This document shows positions 1 to 4,313 of a stretch of DNA of 7,709 bases, one piece after another. How positions within the stretch are numbered: position 1 is the first letter of the stretch; every line of letters starts with the position of its first letter. The DNA comes from Spirochaetaceae bacterium (GTDB taxonomy: Bacteria > Spirochaetota > Spirochaetia > DSM-2461), in the NCBI GenBank assembly GCA_016342385.1, contig JAEINM010000187.1, positions 1 through 7,709 of the forward strand, given 5' to 3'. A program made the position numbers and the translations under genes. Under the pieces are notes generated by a model. It saw only the letters and a list, made by a program, of their open reading frames with translations, was not told the DNA's origin and did no database searches.

Positions 1-28
1 TGTATTCATTAATAATAATATATCGAGT

Positions 29-50
29 TTGATATTGCTAATAATTTCAA
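29..50. promoter_or_regulatory. imperfect palindrome, possible operator
   Basis: TTGATATT (29-36) and AATTTCAA (43-50) form an inverted repeat with one mismatch per arm and a 6-base spacer. It lies about 65 bases upstream of the rubrerythrin start and upstream of the candidate promoter. Redox or metal regulators often bind such AT-rich dyads before rubrerythrin genes, but the half-site spacing fits neither a canonical FNR site nor a Fur/PerR site. In AT-rich DNA this could be chance. Confidence 0.2.
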
Positions 51-65
51 TTTCTTCCATTCAGC

Positions 66-94
66 TTGAACCTCTTCATTCAAATGGTTATGGT
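66..94 (+). promoter_or_regulatory. candidate sigma70 promoter for the rubrerythrin-VIT pair
   Basis: TTGAAC (66-71) and TATGGT (89-94) are separated by 17 bases and match the -35 and -10 consensus at 5/6 and 4/6 positions. Transcription would begin near 101, giving a leader of only about 14 bases that contains the GGAGG ribosome binding site at 106-110. The -10 is imperfect, so a start further upstream of the window is possible. Confidence 0.35.
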
Positions 95-114
95 TGTAAA
101 TACTCGGAGGCATT

Positions 115-669
115 ATGGAAAAAAGTAAAGAGGCATTGAAAATCCTGATCACTGGAGAATCCAATGCTGTAAAAACATATGAGATGTTCTCTCTAAAAGC
201 GAAAGAAGAGGGATATCCTCAAATTGGACTGCTTTTCGAAGTCCTCTCAAAAGCCGAGAGAATCCATATAAAAAATCATCTTCATGCTTTGGATGAAGAT
301 TTTGTTCCTGAACTTAACGAGATTGCTATAGGTACAACAGTAGAAAATCTGACTGCAGCCATTAAGGGTGAAACAGAAGAGAGCAGAAAGCTCTACCCGA
401 GACTTATTAAGAGTATAAAAAGTGAGTGTAAGAGCGAATACGGGAAAATAGCCCGTCTATCTATGACCTGGGCTCAGAAAGTGGAAAAAGAACATGCCAG
501 ACTACTCAAAACCGCTTTGAAATCACTACAGTCCGGTCATGACATTTCCATTAGGGGAATCTATCTCTGTCAGGTTTGTGGAAATATGGTTTTAAATGAA
601 CTTTCTAAAGAAGTCTGTGATGTCTGCGGGCATGACAGTCAGTTTTTTTCTTTATTGACTGGAGAATAA
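115..669 (+). CDS. rubrerythrin-like diiron protein
   Basis: This 184-residue protein has the rubrerythrin layout: a ferritin-like four-helix domain (about 1-140) followed by a short rubredoxin-like zinc-ribbon or iron-binding tail. Likely diiron ligands are E15 in the GES motif, E48 with H51 (ExxH), E86 in the GET motif, and E124 with H127 (ExxH). The C-terminal knuckles are C152-x2-C155 and C168-x2-C171. Rubrerythrins of anaerobes reduce hydrogen peroxide with electrons from rubredoxin or NAD(P)H, in the cytoplasm. The knuckle spacing (12 residues between CxxC pairs) matches the family. GGAGG at 106-110, four bases before the ATG, supports the start. The gene overlaps a VIT/CCC1 transporter gene, so the diiron site may instead act as a ferroxidase feeding or sensing iron for the transporter; that is inference. 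Family call is strong, exact substrate unknown. Confidence 0.9.
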   Translation: MEKSKEALKILITGESNAVKTYEMFSLKAKEEGYPQIGLLFEVLSKAERIHIKNHLHALDEDFVPELNEIAIGTTVENLTAAIKGETEESRKLYPRLIKSIKSECKSEYGKIARLSMTWAQKVEKEHARLLKTALKSLQSGHDISIRGIYLCQVCGNMVLNELSKEVCDVCGHDSQFFSLLTGE

Positions 670-1379
670 TGATGGCTACCTATACAGATAAATTTCACCT
701 TCAAGGTGGTGAACTAATCCGGCAGATGACTTTTGGAATGAATGATGGAGTCGTTAGTATTTTCGCTCTTCTGGCCGGCCTCGCTGGTGCCGGACAGGAA
801 CCTAAAATCATTCTCATTACTCTTCTGGCCGCTACGGTTGCCGGAGCTCTGAGTATGGCGGCAGGTGAATTTATAAGCAGTAAAAGTGAAGCTGATTATT
901 ACAATCACGAAATTGAACAGGAGACTCTGGAGATCAAATTATGTCCCGATATAGAGAAAGAAGAGCTGAGAAAAATTTACAGAGATAAAGGATTTGAAGG
1001 TGTTCTTCTTGATCAGGTTGTAGATCATCTGACTAAAGATAAAGATATCTGGGTCAGGGAGATGGTCATTGATGAACTGGGTGTTACTGAGATAGAACAG
1101 GGCAGTGGTATTAAATCTTCACTAATCATTTTTGTAGCTTTTATACTGGGAGCTTGTTTTCCTACACTTCCTTACGTTTTTCTTATCAATGTTGAACTGG
1201 ATTCCCTTATACTGTTTAAGGTAGCAACCAGTATCACCGTAGGCGGATTATTTCTGGCAGGGGCTCTGAAGAAATTTGTGACCGGTGTAAACTGGCTTAA
1301 ATCAGGATTCGAAATGCTGGTTGTGGGATTTTTTGCCTTTTCAATATCCTATATAATCGGATTGTTTATACCTTTTTAA
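669..1379 (+). CDS. VIT1/CCC1-family Fe(II)/Mn(II) transporter
   Basis: A membrane protein of 236 residues with the VIT/CCC1 hallmark FGMNDGVVS at about 22-30 in the first transmembrane helix. Further helices lie at about 47-70, 151-171, 178-198 and 210-235, giving the five-helix fold. Between helices 2 and 3 a long acidic cytoplasmic segment (about 74-140) carries many glutamates (E81, E85, E96, E99, E131, E136) and M132, like the metal-binding domain of plant VIT1. Characterised members move cytosolic Fe2+ or Mn2+ out of the cytoplasm by proton exchange. In a bacterium, export through the inner membrane is the likely direction. The first ATG (669) shares its A with the upstream TAA stop. 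A second ATG at 672 is better spaced from GGAG at 661-664, so the true start could be either. The overlap indicates translational coupling with the rubrerythrin gene. No U-rich terminator follows. Confidence 0.9.
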   Translation: MMATYTDKFHLQGGELIRQMTFGMNDGVVSIFALLAGLAGAGQEPKIILITLLAATVAGALSMAAGEFISSKSEADYYNHEIEQETLEIKLCPDIEKEELRKIYRDKGFEGVLLDQVVDHLTKDKDIWVREMVIDELGVTEIEQGSGIKSSLIIFVAFILGACFPTLPYVFLINVELDSLILFKVATSITVGGLFLAGALKKFVTGVNWLKSGFEMLVVGFFAFSISYIIGLFIPF

Positions 1380-1399
1380 TATTTGTTCATATCGGATTG

Positions 1400-1408
1400 T
1401 GTTATGAT
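1400..1408 (+). promoter_or_regulatory. candidate extended -10 promoter for the lemA cluster
   Basis: TGT followed by TATGAT (1403-1408) matches an extended -10 (TGnTATAAT) with one mismatch. No good -35 sits at 16-18 bases; the nearest TTGTTC (1383-1388) is only 14 bases away. Transcription would begin around 1414-1416, inside the G-run of the first hairpin, so the leader would carry most of the hairpin pair described below. Read-through from the VIT gene is the alternative. Confidence 0.35.
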
Positions 1409-1409
1409 T

Positions 1410-1439
1410 GTTGGGGGGCTGCTTGCCTGTCCCCCCAAC
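1410..1439 (+). repeat. GC-rich hairpin A (first of an inverted hairpin pair)
   Basis: GTTGGGGGG (1410-1418) and CCCCCCAAC (1431-1439) form a perfect 9-bp stem around a 12-base loop. No T-run follows (the next bases are tatgtttaatg), so it is not a normal intrinsic terminator for the VIT gene. Nine loop bases (1421-1429) are the exact reverse complement of 1485-1493 in hairpin B. That relation suggests either a kissing or alternative-fold RNA or an inverted copy of a REP-like unit. Confidence 0.7.
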
Positions 1440-1469
1440 TATGTTTAATGAGTATTTTGGTTATTATCA

Positions 1470-1509
1470 CTCTTCGTGAGGGTGCAGGCAAGCGGCACCC
1501 CCACGAGAG
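1470..1509 (+). repeat. GC-rich hairpin B (second of an inverted hairpin pair)
   Basis: Bases 1470-1485 pair with 1495-1509 to give a 14-bp stem with one A-C mismatch (1479/1501) and one bulged T (1473), closed by a 9-base loop (1486-1494). Read on the opposite strand, its loop and inner stem resemble hairpin A, with the shared core GCTTGCCTG. The stem ends 13 bases before the GGAGG ribosome binding site of lemA (1523-1527), close enough to affect transcript stability or translation initiation. Confidence 0.7.
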
Positions 1510-1532
1510 GATTCGTTTTAATGGAGGATTTA

Positions 1533-2141
1533 ATGGCACAGAAAGCCTACAGGTGGTTATTGCCTGTTATTATAGTGGTCATACTCTTATTTATGGCCTT
1601 TTCATCATTTTCCGGAACCTACAATAGAATGGTCCGGCTGGAAGAGTCGGTAAAAGCTTCATGGGGGCAGGTTGAGAATGTCTATCAGAGAAGAATGGAC
1701 CTTATACCCAATCTGGTGGCAACGGTTAAAGGTTATGCCTCTCATGAGAGTGAAACCCTCGCTGCAGTGACAGAGGCCAGAGCTAAGGTCGGTGGTATGA
1801 TTAATATTTCTGATGAAGTTCTTCAGGATCCTGCCGCTTTTGAGCGGTTTCAGCGGGCTCAGGGCGAGTTATCCGGAGCTCTTCAACGATTGATGGTAGT
1901 CACAGAAAATTATCCAGATCTTAAAGCCAATCAGAATTTTCTGGCTCTTCAGGATCAGCTGGAGGGAACAGAGAACCGGATTACTGTAGAAAGGATGCGC
2001 TTTAATGAGGAAGCTCAGGGGTATAATACCTATATTAAGCAGTTTCCCCGTATGTTTATAGCCAATATGTCCGGATTTGATGTCATTCCTTATTTTCAGG
2101 CCAGTGAAGGGGCTGAAACCGCTCCAAAAGTCGAATTTTAG
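1533..2141 (+). CDS. lemA: LemA family protein
   Basis: From ATG 1533 the product has 202 residues. It has one N-terminal membrane anchor (about 9-27), then the LemA helical domain: YNRMVRLEESVKASWGQVEN (30-49), followed by a YQRRMDLIPNLV stretch, and later YPDLKANQNF with LQDQLEGTENRI. These are family hallmarks. LemA proteins are widespread with poorly defined function; they are anchored in the cytoplasmic membrane with the helical bundle probably outside the cytoplasm. I chose 1533 because GGAGG (1523-1527) lies five bases upstream. The in-frame GTG at 1476 falls within hairpin B, and the ATG at 1521 would have only a weak, distant ribosome binding site. Two TPM-domain genes follow directly, a common arrangement suggesting a joint role in the envelope. 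The family call is firm; the biochemical role is unknown. Confidence 0.92.
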   Translation: MAQKAYRWLLPVIIVVILLFMAFSSFSGTYNRMVRLEESVKASWGQVENVYQRRMDLIPNLVATVKGYASHESETLAAVTEARAKVGGMINISDEVLQDPAAFERFQRAQGELSGALQRLMVVTENYPDLKANQNFLALQDQLEGTENRITVERMRFNEEAQGYNTYIKQFPRMFIANMSGFDVIPYFQASEGAETAPKVEF

Positions 2142-2149
2142 GATCAATC

Positions 2150-2824
2150 ATGAAAAAAATCGTACTGTCCCCTAAGGACAATGAAAGAATCAAAGACGCT
2201 GTAAGAGAAGCGGAATCAAAAACTTCAGGTGAAATTGTTACAGCCATAATTAATGAGAGTTCCGACTATGCCTTTTATGAACTTCTGGCTTCAATAGTAG
2301 GTGGATTCCTCTATTATACAATATGCCTGATTTTCTATAGTGATATTTCCGGTTTACTCCAAAATATGTTCTGGTCCTATTCGGACATATTTCCGACTCT
2401 GTTTATTGGCATAACAACTGTTCTGGTTATCGGATTGCTGTATTTGATTTCGAATATTAATGGAGTAGACAGGCTGATCGTCCCATCAAAAGTAATCAGT
2501 AGAAAAGTGAACCGCCGGGCACTCCTTTTTTTCGGAGAATCGGGGCTGTTTAATACCAGAGACAGAACAGGAGTTCTACTCTTTATTTCGCTGAGGGAAA
2601 AGAGAGTTGAGCTCTTAGCCGATTCTGGAATAAATGATAAGGTAAAGCAGGAAGACTGGGCAGAAATTGTCAACAATCTCATCTCCCGTTTGAAAGAGAA
2701 CAGGATGGTAGACGGCCTAGTTGAAGCCGTGAACAGTTGTGGGGAAATGCTGGTCGAAAATTTCCCCATAAAACCTGATGATGAAAATGAACTATCTGAT
2801 GATGTTCATATTCTGGAGGACTGA
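2150..2824 (+). CDS. integral-membrane TPM-domain protein with split domain
   Basis: The product has 224 residues and no signal peptide. A short N-terminal part with the TSGEIV motif (25-30) resembles the first strand of a TPM domain. It is followed by two membrane helices (about 45-63 and 82-101). The remainder (about 105-205) has TPM-like features: the NTRDRTGVLLFISLREKRVE stretch, then LLADSGIND and a C-terminal helix region. The domain thus appears interrupted by a membrane hairpin, as in membrane TPM proteins commonly encoded beside LemA. TPM domains were proposed to have phosphatase activity from the plant homologue TLP18.3, but activity here is unproven. The start eight bases after the lemA stop is supported by AGGA at 2140-2143, which overlaps that stop codon. 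The next gene follows without any gap. The acidic tail (about 207-224) has no recognised role. Confidence 0.75.
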   Translation: MKKIVLSPKDNERIKDAVREAESKTSGEIVTAIINESSDYAFYELLASIVGGFLYYTICLIFYSDISGLLQNMFWSYSDIFPTLFIGITTVLVIGLLYLISNINGVDRLIVPSKVISRKVNRRALLFFGESGLFNTRDRTGVLLFISLREKRVELLADSGINDKVKQEDWAEIVNNLISRLKENRMVDGLVEAVNSCGEMLVENFPIKPDDENELSDDVHILED

Positions 2825-3598
2825 ATGAAAAAAATATTAATCCTATTAACCGTCATTTTTCTATCAGTTCCCACTCTCTTTTCTCAGGAAATTCCTAAAC
2901 TTTTAGGTCATGTTAATGATTATGCCGGTGTACTCTCTGCTTCAGAAGAGAGGGAAATGGAACAGATGCTCACCGACCTGGAAAGGTCCACATCTGCCCA
3001 GGTCGCCTTATTGACAGTGAAGAACCTACAGGGTTTTCCTCTCGAAAAATTCTCATTCAAAACAGCAGAAGAGTGGGGATTGGGACAGAAAGACAGGGAT
3101 AACGGTTTACTCATTCTTATGGCCATGGAAGAAAAAAAAGTGAGAATAGAGGTCGGTTATGGTCTTGAAGGTGATATAACTGATATTAAAAGCGGCTATA
3201 TCATCAGAAATATTATAATTCCTCAGTTTAGAAAAGGGAATTTCGGTAAAGGGCTTTATGAGGGAACAGCAGTAATAAGCGGGATCATTGCGAAAACCTC
3301 CGATATATCCGAGGAAGAACTCAGTAAATATACAAATAACAGAGGAAGAAATTCTTCTGGTGGTGGAATTTCTATCAATTTTATTGTATTTATTATAATT
3401 TTCATTTTTTCATCCATTTTCCGGGGACGGAGAAGAGGTCGGGGTGGTTTATTTAACGCCCTATTCCTGGGTTCTATGCTAAGCGGATCGAGACATCGCA
3501 GCGGCGGAGGTTTTAGCAGTGGAGGCGGCTTCGGCGGAGGGGGCTTTTCCGGTGGTGGAGGTGGCTTCGGCGGCGGAGGTGCTTCCGGTGGCTGGTAG
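2825..3598 (+). CDS. exported TPM-domain protein with Gly-rich tail (YgcG-like)
   Basis: The product has 257 residues. The N-terminus is a signal peptide (basic MKK, hydrophobic core to about residue 19, probable cleavage near LFSQ). A TPM domain follows (about 27-155) with VNDYAGVLS, then a KDRDNGLLILMAMEEKKVRI stretch, VGYGLEGDITD and the IIPQFRKGNFGKGLYEG region, all typical of this family. A membrane helix at about 182-199 is followed by a basic RGRRRGRG patch, which should remain in the cytoplasm, and a tail (about 221-257) of Gly, Ser and Phe ending in GGW. The TPM domain would be outside the cytoplasmic membrane. GGAGGA at 2815-2820 supports the start, which directly abuts the preceding stop. 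As third gene of the LemA-TPM-TPM set it probably works with the others in the envelope; possible phosphatase activity is inferred only from the family. Confidence 0.88.
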   Translation: MKKILILLTVIFLSVPTLFSQEIPKLLGHVNDYAGVLSASEEREMEQMLTDLERSTSAQVALLTVKNLQGFPLEKFSFKTAEEWGLGQKDRDNGLLILMAMEEKKVRIEVGYGLEGDITDIKSGYIIRNIIIPQFRKGNFGKGLYEGTAVISGIIAKTSDISEEELSKYTNNRGRNSSGGGISINFIVFIIIFIFSSIFRGRRRGRGGLFNALFLGSMLSGSRHRSGGGFSSGGGFGGGGFSGGGGGFGGGGASGGW

Positions 3599-3611
3599 GG
3601 CATTTATTCTG

Positions 3612-3640
3612 TTGACAATGTATATCGTTATTGATATATA
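3612..3640 (+). promoter_or_regulatory. strong sigma70-type promoter, possibly giving a leaderless mRNA
   Basis: TTGACA (3612-3617, perfect -35) and TATATA (3635-3640, 4/6 match to -10) are separated by 17 bases. A start seven bases downstream of the -10 is position 3647, the A of the ATG of the 4Fe-4S protein. No Shine-Dalgarno sequence precedes that ATG, consistent with leaderless translation. Shifts of the -10 by one or two bases are possible in this AT repeat. Confidence 0.6.
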
Positions 3641-3641
3641 T
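3618..3641. promoter_or_regulatory. inverted repeat inside the promoter spacer, likely operator
   Basis: TATATC (3621-3626) and GATATA (3633-3638) are perfect inverted repeats around a 6-base centre. The dyad extends to 9-base arms (3618-3626 and 3633-3641) with one mismatch per arm. It fills the gap between -35 and -10 and overlaps the -10, where a bound repressor would block RNA polymerase. The regulator is unknown. Confidence 0.4.
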
Positions 3642-3646
3642 GGTTT

Positions 3647-4156
3647 ATGCAATTTAAAAAAAAGATAATATCCCACAGGAGACTGGTGCAGGCCTTGATC
3701 GGACTGAGTTTATATTTGCTGGTCTCCTATTTTCATGTCTCTCTACTATATATCATTATAGGCGGGGCAATCTCAGGTATAATACTGGGTAAAGTTTTCT
3801 GCCGGTGGATGTGTCCCATAGGATTCATCATGGAACTTCTGATGGGAAGTAAAAAGGGATCAGAAGCTGGTCAGATGTACCAATACCATAAAATGGGCTG
3901 TCCCATTGCATGGGTGGGGGGATTCTTTAATAAATTCAGTTTATTCAGAATCCAATACAATAAAAGCAAATGCAATTCCTGTGGTTTATGTGATAAAAAC
4001 TGTTATATCTCTAGTCTTAATGATGATTTTAGCCTCTTTAAAGAGACTAAAAAATTATCATCTTCCTCTTTCAGTTGCTCCAGATGTCTGGAATGTGTTT
4101 CTGTCTGCGGGAAAAACAGTTTAAAATTTTCTTTTCTTCACATTAAAAAGAAATAG
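3647..4156 (+). CDS. membrane-anchored 4Fe-4S protein, NapH/NosR/CcoG-like
   Basis: The 169-residue product has two membrane helices (about 13-29 and 31-50), then C52-x3-C56-P, the signature found after a membrane segment in NapH/NosR/CcoG-type electron-transfer proteins. A CP pair at 85-86 may be a remnant of the second such motif. A ferredoxin-like part holds two 4Fe-4S motifs: C109-x2-C112-x2-C115-x3-C119 and C144-x2-C147-x2-C150-x3-C154. The proline usual after the fourth cysteine is replaced by Y120 and G155, which may tune cluster potential. It is much shorter than NosR or CcoG, with fewer helices, and no partner reductase is adjacent. It probably passes electrons between a membrane donor and a cytoplasmic acceptor. 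The ATG lacks a ribosome binding site, but the promoter position favours a leaderless start here. The partner and direction of electron flow are unknown. Confidence 0.8.
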   Translation: MQFKKKIISHRRLVQALIGLSLYLLVSYFHVSLLYIIIGGAISGIILGKVFCRWMCPIGFIMELLMGSKKGSEAGQMYQYHKMGCPIAWVGGFFNKFSLFRIQYNKSKCNSCGLCDKNCYISSLNDDFSLFKETKKLSSSSFSCSRCLECVSVCGKNSLKFSFLHIKKK

Positions 4157-4198
4157 TGGTAAAATTGAGAACTTATTGTTTATTTGTTCAACCAACTA

Positions 4199-4207
4199 TG
4201 GTATAAT
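4199..4207 (+). promoter_or_regulatory. extended -10 promoter for the large carbohydrate enzyme gene
   Basis: TGG directly followed by TATAAT (4202-4207) is a perfect extended -10. No good -35 is spaced correctly, though TTGTTT lies 20 bases upstream (4176-4181). Transcription would start near 4214, leaving a leader of about 100 bases that contains the dyads listed below. Confidence 0.5.
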
Positions 4208-4215
4208 CTCATTAT

Positions 4216-4249
4216 TATTGAAAAGTGTTCTTGTTCAATACTCAGTATT
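4216..4249. promoter_or_regulatory. two overlapping dyads near the transcription start
   Basis: TATTGAA (4216-4222) and TTCAATA (4234-4240) form a perfect 7-bp inverted repeat with an 11-base spacer. Overlapping it, AATACT-C-AGTATT (4237-4249) is a perfect 13-base palindrome. The latter has only a 1-base centre, so it suits a dimeric DNA-binding protein rather than an RNA hairpin. No T-run follows either dyad, so neither looks like a terminator for the upstream 4Fe-4S gene. Confidence 0.35.
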
Positions 4250-4257
4250 ATATTACA

Positions 4258-4273
4258 ATGTTTCCGCAAACAT
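4258..4273. promoter_or_regulatory. LacI-family-like operator
   Basis: ATGTTTCCGCAAACAT has perfect 6-base arms and a central CG dinucleotide, the layout of many LacI/GalR-family operators; only the positions flanking the CG break symmetry. Its location downstream of the extended -10 and before a carbohydrate-enzyme gene fits repression by a sugar-responsive LacI-type regulator. No such regulator gene is present in the window, so the assignment is inference. Confidence 0.35.
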
Positions 4274-4313
4274 AAAATAATAAGATAAACAAGCTGAATA
4301 AACTGGAGTGACT

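Noticed and set aside
29..50. FNR or Fur/PerR box upstream of rubrerythrin
   Set aside because: The half-sites resemble TTGAT and AT-rich metal boxes, but spacing and symmetry do not fit either consensus; only a generic palindrome is reported.
1410..1439. Hairpin A as a Rho-independent terminator of the VIT gene
   Set aside because: The stem is strong but the bases after it (tatgtttaatg) contain no run of T residues.
1400..1510. Integron attC recombination site, suggested by the long imperfect palindrome
   Set aside because: No matched RYYYAAC and GTTRRRY core pair lies at the ends of the palindrome, and no integrase or cassette array is present.
1476..1532. N-terminal extension of LemA from GTG 1476 or ATG 1521
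   Set aside because: The GTG lies inside hairpin B and the extra residues match nothing in LemA. ATG 1533 has a well-spaced GGAGG and gives the usual anchor right at the N-terminus.
1397..1627. 76-codon + strand ORF between the VIT gene and lemA
   Set aside because: It runs through both hairpins and into lemA in another frame, lacks a ribosome binding site and has no recognisable protein features.
2377..2769. 130-codon minus-strand ORF opposite the first TPM gene
   Set aside because: It is antisense to a well-supported coding sequence, with no family resemblance or initiation signals.
3256..3603. Proline-rich minus-strand ORF
   Set aside because: It is the mirror of the Gly-rich tail coding sequence (GGN read backwards gives NCC), with no promoter or ribosome binding site.
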